This document shows positions 31,683 to 40,296 of a stretch of DNA of 46,945 nucleotides, piece after piece (the stretch's first letter is position 1; each line of letters begins with the position of its first letter). Source of the stretch: Arthrobacter sp. (lineage in GTDB: Bacteria; Actinomycetota; Actinomycetes; Actinomycetales; Micrococcaceae); NCBI GenBank assembly GCA_026393275.1, contig JAPLAM010000074.1:1-46945 (forward strand). Reading direction: 5' to 3'. A model generated the notes under the pieces. It did not search any database and was not told the origin of the DNA. It worked only from the letters and a program-made list of their open reading frames with translations. The position numbers were made by a program, and so were the translations under genes.

Positions 31683-33221
31683 ATGAAGTTAGGTCCCAAG
31701 GCGGCGTCAGCTGCCCTCATCCTCAGCGCATCCCTGGCGCTGACCGCCTGCGGCGGCGCCTCAGGAGCCGGCACCGGGAACAACCCCGCCGCCGCCCCCA
31801 AAACGACCACGCTGACGTTGGGTGCGGTACAGGAGATCCGCTCCTGGGACCCGGCGCAGGCCCACGTCGGCCACTTCCTGCAGCCCTACCAGGCTGCCTA
31901 CGACTCCCTCCTCCTGCGGCAGCCTGACGGCAAGCTCAGCCCCATGCTGGCCACCGCGTGGAAGTACAACGCGGCCAACACCGTCCTGACCATTGACCTC
32001 CGCACCGACGTCACATTCAGCGACGGAGCCAAGTTCGACGCCGAAGCTGCCAAGGCGAACCTGGACCACTTCAAGAAAGCCAACGGCCCGCAGATGGCCC
32101 AACTCACCGCCGTCTCGGCAGTCAAGGTGGTGGACGCCGACACGATTGAGCTCGACCTGACGACTCCCGACCCGTCGCTGGAGTTCTACCTCAGCCAGGC
32201 CGCCGGCCTGATGGGTAGCCCCAAGGCGCTGGGCACCGAGGGCATCAAGACCGAGCCTGTGGGCAGCGGCCCCTATGTCATGGACAAGGCCGCCACGGTC
32301 AAGGACTCCCAGTCGGTGTTCACGGCACGCAAGGACTACTGGAACAAGGACCTGCAAAAGTTCCAGAAGGTCACCTTCAAGACCCTCACCGATCTGACCG
32401 CACGCACCAACGCCCTGGTTTCGGGGCAGGTGGATGCCACCCTGCTCGATCCCAAGACCGGAAAGCAGGCCGAGGGATCGAAAATGATCCTCGCCGCGAA
32501 CGAAGTGGACTGGCAGGGCCTGACCCTGTTCGACCGCGACGGTGCCAAGAACGCGCCGTTGAAGGACGTCCGCGTGCGCCAGGCCATCAACTACGCGTTT
32601 GACCGCAAGACCATCCTGGACCAGGTCCTGCTGGGGCAGGGTACGCCCACCTCGCAGCCGTTCGGCAAGGCCAGCGGCGCATGGCTCGAAGAACTCGAGA
32701 ACAAGTACCCTTATGACCCGGCCAAGGCCAAGGCACTGCTGAAGGAAGCCGGCTATGAGACCGGAGTGACCATTGAGTTGCCGTCGGTGCCGGGCTTCGA
32801 AACCCAGATTGCCGTGGTCAAACAGCAGCTTGCCGACGTTGGCATTTCCCTGAACGTGGGTGCCGCGATCACCAACACCTACACCTCCGATGTCGCGGCG
32901 CAGAAGTTCACTTCCATGTACTTCTCGCTGTTCCAGGGCGAACCCTGGGTTGCCATCAACCAGATCGTCTCCACGAAGGCGCTGTACAACCCCTACAAGA
33001 ACACCACCCCGGAGCTCCAGGCAAAGATCGATGCCGTGCAGAACGGCGGCGCCGACGCAGCCAAGCTCGCGCAGGAAGTGAACAAGTATGTGGTCGACCA
33101 GGCCTGGTTTGCGCCGCTGTTCCGGGTGAACCAGATGTTCTACCACAACTCCAAGATCAACGTCACACCGCAGGTCCAGCAGGCGGTTCCGTCGATTTAC
33201 AACTTCTCGCCCGCGTCCTAG
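31683..33221 (+). CDS. ABC-importer substrate-binding lipoprotein (peptide/opine/nickel class)
   Basis: A 512-residue binding protein of the SBP_bac_5 (DppA/OppA) class. ATG 31683 follows AAGGAG (31671-31676) by 6 nt. The signal peptide ends in the lipobox LALTAC (Cys23), followed by a Gly/Ala/Pro tether. TLGAVQEIRSWDPAQAHVG and the DVRVRQAINYAFDRKTIL segment are typical of this class. It captures the substrate outside the membrane for the permeases that follow. The class also binds oligosaccharides and glycoconjugates, so with the sugar enzymes around it a glycoside ligand is more likely than a peptide. Confidence 0.9.
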   Translation: MKLGPKAASAALILSASLALTACGGASGAGTGNNPAAAPKTTTLTLGAVQEIRSWDPAQAHVGHFLQPYQAAYDSLLLRQPDGKLSPMLATAWKYNAANTVLTIDLRTDVTFSDGAKFDAEAAKANLDHFKKANGPQMAQLTAVSAVKVVDADTIELDLTTPDPSLEFYLSQAAGLMGSPKALGTEGIKTEPVGSGPYVMDKAATVKDSQSVFTARKDYWNKDLQKFQKVTFKTLTDLTARTNALVSGQVDATLLDPKTGKQAEGSKMILAANEVDWQGLTLFDRDGAKNAPLKDVRVRQAINYAFDRKTILDQVLLGQGTPTSQPFGKASGAWLEELENKYPYDPAKAKALLKEAGYETGVTIELPSVPGFETQIAVVKQQLADVGISLNVGAAITNTYTSDVAAQKFTSMYFSLFQGEPWVAINQIVSTKALYNPYKNTTPELQAKIDAVQNGGADAAKLAQEVNKYVVDQAWFAPLFRVNQMFYHNSKINVTPQVQQAVPSIYNFSPAS

Positions 33222-33248
33222 TGCCGGGTCGGCAGTAGCCCGTCGAAC

Positions 33249-33285
33249 GGCCGGCAGCCCGCCCTGAGAGAGCGGGCTGCCGGCC
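33249..33285 (+). terminator. Intercistronic hairpin between binding protein and permease
   Basis: Perfect 14-bp GC-rich arms 33249-33262 and 33272-33285 with a 9-nt loop, inside an otherwise continuous ABC operon. It is best read as a partial terminator or mRNA-stabilising hairpin that keeps binding-protein levels above those of the permeases. Confidence 0.75.
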
Positions 33286-33322
33286 CCGGCAGTCACAGCA
33301 TGCCAGCTAAATGGAGCCAGCA

Positions 33323-34264
33323 ATGATCAGATTCATCCTGAAGCGCCTCGGCAGCGGACTCGTGGTCCTGTTCGCCGTCTCGGTCCTCACCTTTTTCCTG
33401 CTTTACATCTCGAGCGGCAGCATCGCCCGGAACATCCTGGGAGACCAGGCAACACCCGAGCAGTTGGCCGTGAAGGAAGCGGAGCTCGGGCTCGACCAGC
33501 CGATCGTCACGCGCTACTTCAAGTGGCTGACGGACGCATTGGGTGGCAACCTGGGTGCCTCCTGGTTCTCCTCGGAACCCGTGGCAAACGCCCTTGCCAC
33601 CCGCATCCCGGTCACCATGACGATGGTGTTCTCCGCCATGATCCTCATCGCCATCGTCGCCACCCTCATCGGTGTTGCGGCCGCCGTGAAGCGGGGCTGG
33701 GTCGACAGGGTGGTTCAGATCGGAGCCATCATTGGCGACTCCATTCCCGGGTTCGTGATCGGGATCATCCTGGTGACCGTGCTGGCCATCCAGCTGGGCC
33801 TATTCCCCGCCACCAGCACCATCTCCCCGGGTGAACCGCCCTCTGCCTGGGTGCTGTCCCTGACGCTTCCGGTGATCGCGCTGCTGATCAACGGGGTCAC
33901 CGGCGGTGCCCAGCAGATCCGCAGCGCCGTGATCAAGCAACTCGAACGCGACTACGTCCGCACCCTGCGCAGCCGGGGCATCAGTGAGCGCGAGGTCTTG
34001 TTCAAGCACGTCCTGCGCAGCTCCGCCCCGGCCGGGCTGACCGTGCTCAGCTTGCAGCTGATCGGCATGCTGGGCGGGGTGGTCATCATCGAGCAGATCT
34101 TTGCCCTCCCGGGCATGGGGCCGCTTGCCGTGGCTGCCACCAGCCAAAGTGACCAGCCAGTGGTCATGGGCGTCGTCATGTACACCGTCGCCGTCGTTAT
34201 CCTGGTCAACCTCGTCGTTGACTTGCTCAACGGCTGGCTCAACCCGAAGGTGCGTGCCTCGTGA
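33323..34264 (+). CDS. ABC-importer permease (DppB-type)
   Basis: A 313-residue permease with six hydrophobic segments, beginning MIRFILKRLGSGLVVLFAVS like DppB/OppB. The EAA-type cytoplasmic loop is YVRTLRSRGISEREVLFKH. GGAG (33313-33316) stands 6 nt before ATG 33323, which favours this start over ATG 33311. It overlaps the next gene by a GTGA junction. It forms the channel together with the permease half of the following fusion protein. Confidence 0.92.
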   Translation: MIRFILKRLGSGLVVLFAVSVLTFFLLYISSGSIARNILGDQATPEQLAVKEAELGLDQPIVTRYFKWLTDALGGNLGASWFSSEPVANALATRIPVTMTMVFSAMILIAIVATLIGVAAAVKRGWVDRVVQIGAIIGDSIPGFVIGIILVTVLAIQLGLFPATSTISPGEPPSAWVLSLTLPVIALLINGVTGGAQQIRSAVIKQLERDYVRTLRSRGISEREVLFKHVLRSSAPAGLTVLSLQLIGMLGGVVIIEQIFALPGMGPLAVAATSQSDQPVVMGVVMYTVAVVILVNLVVDLLNGWLNPKVRAS

Positions 34265-36111
34265 CCGAGTCGCTCGAATCCTCACCCCTGACACCGGTTC
34301 CCGGGACAACGGGACAGACCGGAACCGTGGTGCGTTCCACCGTGCTCAAGCGTCTGTTCAAGAACCCGCTGGGGATCCTTGCCATCGTCATCCTGCTGGC
34401 CATTTCCCTGCTGGCCATCTTTGCCGATGTGCTGGCGCCGTTCGAAGAGAACTTCGCCAACATCTCGAAGACCCTCGCCGCTCCTGACGCCGTCAACATC
34501 CTCGGTACGGACAGCTCCGGCCGTGACGTCTGGAGCCGGCTGCTGTTCGGGGCGCGGCTGACCCTCCTCTCCGCGCTGCTGTGCGCCGCCGTCGCCATCG
34601 CCATCGGCCTTCCCGCGGGCCTGATCGCCGGCTACTACGCCGGCAAGTTCGAGGCTGTCTCGAACTGGGTTGTCAGCATCCTGATGAGCCTGCCCGGCCT
34701 GATCGTGCTGCTCACGATCCGCGCCGCCTTCGGCCCCTCGGTCTGGATTGCGATGATCGCCTTCGGCGTCCTGATCAGCCCGTCCTACTTCCGCCTGACG
34801 CGTTCGGCGGTGCAATCGGTCCGGAACGAGCTTTACGTGGACGCGGCCCGGGTCTCCGGGCTCTCGGACCCGAGGATCATCACCCGGCACATCTTCTCCG
34901 TGGTGCGCGCCCCGATCATTATCCAGACGGCGGCGATCGCCGGGGTTGCCATCGCCATCCAGTCCGGGCTCGAGTTCCTAGGCCTGGGGGATCCGGCCAA
35001 GGCAACGTGGGGGGTGATGCTCAGCGAAGGATTCAAGAATGTCTACCTCACGCCGACGCTGCTGTTCTGGCCGGCGTTTGCCATGGCACTGACCATCGGA
35101 GCCCTGGTGCTGCTGGGGAACGCCATCCGGGATGCCCTGGAAGACGGCGAGAAAATCAAGCACCGCAGGAAACCTGCCGTGAAGGGCACGACGACGGCGC
35201 CCGCCGCCGCTGCGAAACGCTCGGCGCGCAAGACTCCCGCCGCCGTCGACGCCGGAACCGAGCACCACCTGGTCAAGGTAACCAACCTTGGCGTCGGCTA
35301 CCCGCAGGCTGACGGCTCCCTCAAGAAGGTCGTGGACGACGTTTCCTTCCATGTGGACCGCGGCGAGATCCTGGGCATCGTGGGGGAGTCCGGTTCGGGC
35401 AAATCCCAGACGGCGTTTTCCATCCTGGGACTGCTGCCGGACACCGCCCGCATCGTGGCCGGCTCCATCCAGTTCGACGGAAACTACACCGTGGCCCCAG
35501 GAGAGGAACTCGTCAGCCAGGAACGGTTGTCCCGGCTGCGGGGGAGGAGGATCTCCTACATCCCGCAGGAACCCATGAGCAACCTCGATCCCGCCTTCAC
35601 CATCGGCTACCAGCTGGTCACGCCCATGGTGCGCGTCCTCGGCATCTCCAAGGCCGAGGCCACCAAACGCGCCATGAAACTGCTCTCCGACGTTGGAATC
35701 ACCTACCCGGACCGGACGTTCAAGGCCTACCCGCATGAGGTCTCCGGCGGCATGGCCCAGCGCGTCCTCATCGCCGGCGCCATCAGCTGCGAACCGGACC
35801 TCATCATCGCCGATGAACCCACCACCGCCCTGGACGTCACAGTCCAGGCCGATGTCCTGGACCTCATCCGCGACCTGCAGCGGAGCCTCGGCGTGGGAGT
35901 CATCCTGGTCACCCACAACTTCGGCGTGGTCGCGGACCTCTGCGACCGCGTGGTCGTCATGCAGAACGGGCGGCTCGTGGAAGAAGGGGCCGTCCGAGAC
36001 ATCCTTCGCCAGCCGAAAGAGCTGTACACCCAGACCCTCCTGGCGTCCATGCTGGAAGGCAAAACGCCCATGTCCATGCTTGTATCCAGCCAGAAGGAGC
36101 CGGTCTCATGA
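34261..36111 (+). CDS. Fused ABC permease and ATPase (DppC-DppD in one chain)
   Basis: A 616-residue fusion. Residues 1-300 are a DppC-type permease (leader before the first helix, ILGTDSSGRDVWSRLLFGAR, EAA loop LYVDAARVSGLSDPRIITRH). A Lys/Ala/Thr-rich linker (about 300-336) leads into a complete ATPase: Walker A GESGSGKS (375-382), signature VSGGMAQR (494-501), Walker B with D518 and E519 in IIADEPT, and H-loop H552. In most operons DppC and DppD are separate genes. GTG 34261 overlaps the previous stop; its own stop overlaps the next ATG. Frame is continuous through the linker, so this is a real fusion. Confidence 0.92.
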   Translation: MTESLESSPLTPVPGTTGQTGTVVRSTVLKRLFKNPLGILAIVILLAISLLAIFADVLAPFEENFANISKTLAAPDAVNILGTDSSGRDVWSRLLFGARLTLLSALLCAAVAIAIGLPAGLIAGYYAGKFEAVSNWVVSILMSLPGLIVLLTIRAAFGPSVWIAMIAFGVLISPSYFRLTRSAVQSVRNELYVDAARVSGLSDPRIITRHIFSVVRAPIIIQTAAIAGVAIAIQSGLEFLGLGDPAKATWGVMLSEGFKNVYLTPTLLFWPAFAMALTIGALVLLGNAIRDALEDGEKIKHRRKPAVKGTTTAPAAAAKRSARKTPAAVDAGTEHHLVKVTNLGVGYPQADGSLKKVVDDVSFHVDRGEILGIVGESGSGKSQTAFSILGLLPDTARIVAGSIQFDGNYTVAPGEELVSQERLSRLRGRRISYIPQEPMSNLDPAFTIGYQLVTPMVRVLGISKAEATKRAMKLLSDVGITYPDRTFKAYPHEVSGGMAQRVLIAGAISCEPDLIIADEPTTALDVTVQADVLDLIRDLQRSLGVGVILVTHNFGVVADLCDRVVVMQNGRLVEEGAVRDILRQPKELYTQTLLASMLEGKTPMSMLVSSQKEPVS

Positions 36112-36983
36112 GTACCACGGAGAACGCCCCGCTGCTGCAGGTCGACAACCTGGTGGTCGAATACCCGAGCAAGCGGTTCCGGGCCAAACCCTTCCGCGCA
36201 CTGACGGACATCACCATTTCCATCGGCCGGGGCGAGACCCTGGGCCTGGTGGGGGAGTCCGGCTCGGGCAAGACCACCCTGGGCCGCGCGGTCCTGGGCC
36301 TTGCCCCGGTAACCGGCGGCAGGATCCTCTTCGAGGGCCAGGACATCAGCCACGCCACCCGCCGGCAGCGGCGGACCCTGAGCCGGGACCTCCAGGTGGT
36401 GTTCCAGGACCCCTACACCTCGCTGAACCCGGCACTCGAGATCGGCGACATCCTCGCCGAGCCCCTCGGAGTGCAGGGCATGGAGCAGTCGAAGGCCAAG
36501 ACGCGCGTCAAGGAACTGCTCGACCAGGTGGGGCTGCCTTCGGATGCCCTCCACCGCCTGCCGCGCGAGTTCAGCGGCGGCCAGCGCCAGCGCGTCGCCA
36601 TCGCCCGGGCCCTGGCCCTCTCGCCCAAACTGATCGTCTGCGACGAACCCGTGAGCGCCCTGGACCTGTCCACCCAGGCCCGGGTCCTGGACCTGTTCCT
36701 GCAGATCCAGCAGGACACCGGCGTTTCCTACCTGTTCGTCTCCCACGACCTCGACGTCGTACGGCACATCAGCCACCGCGTAGCGGTGATGTACCACGGC
36801 GAAATCGTCGAACAAGGACCCGCGGAGCTGATCACCCGCGATCCAGAACATCCTTATACCCAGCGGCTCCTGCTGGCCTCGCCGGTCCCGGACCCGGACC
36901 GGCAGGAACAGCGCCGCGCGGACCGTCACCGGTTGCTGGAAATCCAGCGGCAGCAGCACGAGCAGGCGGACGCCCTCGCCTGA
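36108..36983 (+). CDS. ABC-importer ATPase (DppF-type)
   Basis: A 291-residue second ATPase with Walker A GESGSGKTT, Q-loop VVFQDPYTSLNP, signature FSGGQRQR, Walker B LIVCDEPVSALD and H-loop SHDLD. The C-terminal part carries the oligopeptide-transporter region (HPYTQRLLLASPVPDPD). It pairs with the ATPase half of the fusion to power import. ATG 36108 overlaps the fusion's stop as ATGA, closing a four-gene transport operon. Confidence 0.94.
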   Translation: MSTTENAPLLQVDNLVVEYPSKRFRAKPFRALTDITISIGRGETLGLVGESGSGKTTLGRAVLGLAPVTGGRILFEGQDISHATRRQRRTLSRDLQVVFQDPYTSLNPALEIGDILAEPLGVQGMEQSKAKTRVKELLDQVGLPSDALHRLPREFSGGQRQRVAIARALALSPKLIVCDEPVSALDLSTQARVLDLFLQIQQDTGVSYLFVSHDLDVVRHISHRVAVMYHGEIVEQGPAELITRDPEHPYTQRLLLASPVPDPDRQEQRRADRHRLLEIQRQQHEQADALA

Positions 36984-37052
36984 GGGCGCGGCACCCGCAC
37001 CAATGCATACGACGCCGGCATCCATCGGATCCGGCAGGAAACGGAGGAAAAC

Positions 37053-37922
37053 GTGGCGACACCAGCCAAACTTGGCGTGCAGGCGATGATGCTCAAGGAC
37101 AGCTTCCAGGAGCTCGGCGCGTTCGCGACGCTCCGGAAGGTCAGTGCGATCGGCTACCACGCCGTCGAAATCTCGCAGATCCCGATGACGCCGGAGAACG
37201 TCGCGGAACTGGACCGGAGCCGCAGCGAACTCGGTATGGACATTGCCGCCCTGTCCGTGGCGCTGGAAACACCGAAGGGCAGGCCGGGCGACTCACTCCG
37301 GGACAACTTCGAGAAGATAGTCGACGATGCCCAGCGCCTCGGGTCGACGCTTCTGCGGATCGGCATGCTGCCGTTTGAAGCGATGACGTCCATCGGAGCC
37401 GTGATCGACTTCGCCAAAGAAGCCAACGACTACGCCGCCCGGCTCGCAGAGCACGGGCTCGGCCTGTACTACCACAACCACCACATCGAATTTGCGAAGT
37501 TCGACGGCAGGTACATGCTGGACATCATTGCCGAGAACTCGCCCGCCATGGGCCTGGAAATCGACGTGCACTGGGTGCAGCGCGGCGGCCTGGATCCGGT
37601 GCGGACCCTAGCGAAGTACGCCGGCCGCACCGCCATGGTGCATTTGAAGGACTACCGGATCGGGGAACTGCCCAAGAGCGCGTTCGGCCTGCTGGCAGCC
37701 GGAGACCACCGGGGCTTCATGGGCGAGTTCAAGGACGTCGTCCAGTTCGCCGAAGTGGGCGAAGGCAACCTCGACTTCCCCGCCATCATCCCCGCCGCCC
37801 AGGCGGCCGGGGCCCGCTACCTGCTGGTGGAGCAGGACGAGTTGTACGGTCGAACCGTCTGGGATGCCCTTCAGACGTCGTACGACAACTTGGTGGCCAT
37901 GGGCCACGCCGACCTTTTCTGA
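37053..37922 (+). CDS. Sugar phosphate isomerase/epimerase-fold protein (pair 2)
   Basis: A 289-residue TIM barrel from GTG 37053 with GGAGG (37043-37047) 5 nt ahead. Its metal site is clearer than in pair 1: YYHNHHIEFAKFDGR, LEIDVHWVQRGG, MVHLKDYRIG and VEQDE near the C-terminus. This YHNH-EIDVxW pattern is shared with enzymes that isomerise, epimerise, hydrate or eliminate 3-keto-sugars. It is followed 16 bp later by a Gfo/Idh/MocA oxidoreductase, a second copy of the couple seen at 29597-31452. It sits 69 bp after the ABC ATPase and probably shares its transcript. Confidence 0.9.
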   Translation: MATPAKLGVQAMMLKDSFQELGAFATLRKVSAIGYHAVEISQIPMTPENVAELDRSRSELGMDIAALSVALETPKGRPGDSLRDNFEKIVDDAQRLGSTLLRIGMLPFEAMTSIGAVIDFAKEANDYAARLAEHGLGLYYHNHHIEFAKFDGRYMLDIIAENSPAMGLEIDVHWVQRGGLDPVRTLAKYAGRTAMVHLKDYRIGELPKSAFGLLAAGDHRGFMGEFKDVVQFAEVGEGNLDFPAIIPAAQAAGARYLLVEQDELYGRTVWDALQTSYDNLVAMGHADLF

Positions 37923-37938
37923 ACAGGAGAATCACCAC

Positions 37939-39105
37939 ATGAGCAAGACAGTACGCCTCGGCATCATCGGCCTGGGCCAGCAGGGCGGCGCCTACGCCAA
38001 GTTCATCACGGATGGCATGGTCCCGAACATGGTGATCGGCGCCCTCTGCGACACCGACCCCGCGCGGAAGGAACTGGCGGCGTACCAGTACCCTGACGCA
38101 CCTTTCTATGAGGACTACATCGCCATGCTGGAAAGCGGCGACGTGGACGCGGTGGTCACCTGCGTGCCGCACTTCCTGCACCCCGAGATGGGAATCGAGG
38201 CCCTCAAGCGTGACATCCACGCCCTCCTGGAGAAACCGGCCGGCGTGTACACCAAACAGGTCAAGGAGCTCAACGAGTTTGCCGCCAGCAAGCCCGGGCT
38301 GTCCTTCGACATCATGTTCAACCAGCGCAACAACCCGCTGTACCAGCGCCTGAAAGAGATCGTGGACGCGGGTGAAATCGGCAGCATCCGCCGCAGCAAC
38401 TGGATCATCACCACCTGGTGGCGTCCGCAGGGCTACTACAACTCCAGCGAATGGCGCGCCACCTGGGGCGGCGAAGGCGGCGGTGTCCTGGTCAACCAGG
38501 CACCGCACCAGCTGGACCTCTGGCAGTGGATCTGCGGCGTGCCCAAGTCCGTGTACGCGAAGGTTGCCTACGGCTTCCGCCGCGACATCGCCGTCGAGGA
38601 CGAAGTCACCGCGGTGGTGGACTACGGCGACGGCGCCACCGGCGTCTTCGTTACCGCCACCCACGACCTGACCGGCACCGACCGCTTCGAAATCCTGGGT
38701 GACCAGGGCAAGATCGTCGTCGAAAACTCCAATTCCGCCACCGTGACCCGCCTGAACAAGCCCGAGCGGGAACTCAGCGACGGCATGGACATGGACGACG
38801 TCCGCAAGCTCTTCATGGGCGAGCTGAAACCGGAGGAGTTCTACACCACCGAGGTCATCGAGTTTGAGTCCGTCTGGGGCGGCCAACATGCCGGAGTCCT
38901 GGAGAACTTCGCCGCGAACATTCTGGACGGTACCCCGCTGCTCGCCCCCGGTTCGGACGGGATCCACGGGGTCCGGCTGGCCAATGCGATCCACCTTTCC
39001 AGCTGGACCGGCCGGGAAGTGGATCTCGACTTTGACGAGGAGGAGTTCCTCGCGGCGCTGAACAAGCGCATCGCCGGTGAGGGCAAGTTTCCGGAACGGG
39101 CGTGA
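37939..39105 (+). CDS. Gfo/Idh/MocA-family oxidoreductase (pair 2)
   Basis: A 388-residue enzyme with Rossmann start LGIIGLGQQGGAYAKF, the EKP motif in LLEKPAGVYTKQ and GGGVLVNQAPHQLDLWQWICG in the substrate domain. AGGAGA (37925-37930) precedes ATG 37939 by 8 nt. It would oxidise or reduce a sugar carbon with NAD(P). The paired arrangement with the isomerase-fold gene suggests sequential steps on one substrate, with this copy and its paralogue acting on different intermediates. Confidence 0.92.
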   Translation: MSKTVRLGIIGLGQQGGAYAKFITDGMVPNMVIGALCDTDPARKELAAYQYPDAPFYEDYIAMLESGDVDAVVTCVPHFLHPEMGIEALKRDIHALLEKPAGVYTKQVKELNEFAASKPGLSFDIMFNQRNNPLYQRLKEIVDAGEIGSIRRSNWIITTWWRPQGYYNSSEWRATWGGEGGGVLVNQAPHQLDLWQWICGVPKSVYAKVAYGFRRDIAVEDEVTAVVDYGDGATGVFVTATHDLTGTDRFEILGDQGKIVVENSNSATVTRLNKPERELSDGMDMDDVRKLFMGELKPEEFYTTEVIEFESVWGGQHAGVLENFAANILDGTPLLAPGSDGIHGVRLANAIHLSSWTGREVDLDFDEEEFLAALNKRIAGEGKFPERA

Positions 39106-39134
39106 GCCCTCAGTCCGCCGGAAATTTTAGTCGT

Positions 39135-39140
39135 TAGGAT
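39135..39140 (+). promoter_or_regulatory. -10 box for a probably leaderless lacI mRNA
   Basis: TAGGAT lies exactly 6 nt before the GTG start at 39147, the spacing expected when transcription begins at the start codon. No purine-rich ribosome site with proper spacing is present, and no good -35 is seen. None of the four operators lies here. Confidence 0.45.
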
Positions 39141-39146
39141 GGGGCG

Positions 39147-40211
39147 GTGACTGAACCCGCGAAGCCCGGCGCTGCCGCACCAACAGCACCGCTGAAGAAG
39201 TACGCCCGTCAGGGCAAATCCAACGCCACCATCTATGACATCGCCAGGGCGGCCGGGGTGAACCCCTCCACCGTGTCACGGGCGCTGAGCAAGCCGGGCA
39301 GGGTCAGCGCCAAGACACAAAAGCTGATCGAGGACGCCGCCGCAGAGCTGAACTACCACGTGAACCCTTTCGCGCGGGCGCTCCCGACAGGTCGGACCAG
39401 CACCCTGGGCCTGATCGTTGCCGACATCACCAACCCCACGTTCTTCGACATCATCCGCGGGGCTGAAACGACGGCCACGGCCGGGGACTACACGCTGATG
39501 CTCGCCGAATCGGCGGAGTCCGCCGCCACCGAGCTGACGGCCGCCCGGCGCATGCTGGCGACCGTGGACGGGCTGATCCTGGCCAGCCCGCGAATGAGCG
39601 ACGACGAGATCCGCGATCTCGCCCGGGATAAGCCCGTGGCGGTCATCAACCGTGAGGTGCGCGGGGTGCGGTGCGTTGTCCCCGACGTGAACAAGGGGAT
39701 CGGCGAGGCAGTCCGCAGCCTGGCCGCGAACGGGCACCACAAAGTGGTCTACATTGCCGGTCCGCTCCCGTCCTGGATGTCCGCGCGGCGCTGGGACGGG
39801 GTCAGGTCCGCGTGTGAATGGTCCCACTTGGATGCCGTTCGGATCGAATCCAGCAAACCCACGGTCGAAGGCGGCCGGGAGGCCGCGCGCGAAGTCCTGG
39901 CCAGCGGCGCCACTGCGGTCCTGAGCTACAACGATCTCCTGGCCATCGGCTTGATGCAGGAACTCCAGGCCGCCGGCATTGAGGTCCCGGACCAGATCAG
40001 CATCGTGGGCTTCGACGACATTTTCGGGGCGGACTTCACCACCCCGCCGTTAACCACCGTGCGTTCGCCGCTGGGCGAATGCGGTTCGCGTGCCGCGGCG
40101 ATGCTGCTCGACACGCTGCACGGCTCTGCCCCGGAAGTGGCGGAAACGCTGCGGGTGGAGACCGAACTGGTGGTGCGGGGTTCCAGCGGTCGACTGATTA
40201 ACGGCACGTAG
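39147..40211 (+). CDS. Second LacI-family repressor
   Basis: A 354-residue repressor with a polar N-terminal extension of about 27 residues before ATIYDIARAAGVNPSTVSRAL, hinge ARALPTGRTSTLG and an effector domain with ADITNPTFFDIIRG and GFDDIFGADF. It shares the recognition-helix core STVSRALS-P-RV with the repressor at 28336, so both may bind the same 18-bp operators but answer different sugars. A different start within the extension is possible. It is transcribed between the import/oxidoreductase genes and uxaC. Confidence 0.92.
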   Translation: MTEPAKPGAAAPTAPLKKYARQGKSNATIYDIARAAGVNPSTVSRALSKPGRVSAKTQKLIEDAAAELNYHVNPFARALPTGRTSTLGLIVADITNPTFFDIIRGAETTATAGDYTLMLAESAESAATELTAARRMLATVDGLILASPRMSDDEIRDLARDKPVAVINREVRGVRCVVPDVNKGIGEAVRSLAANGHHKVVYIAGPLPSWMSARRWDGVRSACEWSHLDAVRIESSKPTVEGGREAAREVLASGATAVLSYNDLLAIGLMQELQAAGIEVPDQISIVGFDDIFGADFTTPPLTTVRSPLGECGSRAAAMLLDTLHGSAPEVAETLRVETELVVRGSSGRLINGT

Positions 40212-40250
40212 CGCCGCATTCGGCACGTCCGCTGAGTGCTTTGGCTCTCC

Positions 40251-40290
40251 TTGGCAACCGGTTGACAAAATGTTGCCGCGGCAGCACGAT
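40251..40290 (+). promoter_or_regulatory. LacI operator 3 with overlapping promoter; leaderless uxaC start
   Basis: TTGGCAACCGGTTGACAA (40251-40268) is the closest of the four to a perfect palindrome. Its right half gives the -35 TTGACA (40262-40267); CACGAT (40285-40290) is a weak -10 at 17 bp. The A of the uxaC ATG is 7 nt beyond, where transcription should start. Confidence 0.75.
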
Positions 40291-40296
40291 TGATCT

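Noticed and set aside
31761..33323. 520-codon minus-strand open frame opposite the ABC binding protein
   Set aside because: Composition is antisense-like (Val/Gly/Leu/His-rich, no domain), and the plus-strand lipoprotein has a ribosome site, lipobox and family motifs.
31683..36983. Nickel or dipeptide importer assignment for the ABC operon
   Set aside because: The class permits it, but the operator shared with uxaC and uidA and the sugar-enzyme neighbours make a glycoside ligand more likely; kept as an alternative only.
35727..37160. 477-codon minus-strand frame opposite the ABC ATPases
   Set aside because: Opposite strand encodes complete ATPase motifs; the minus frame has no recognisable domain.
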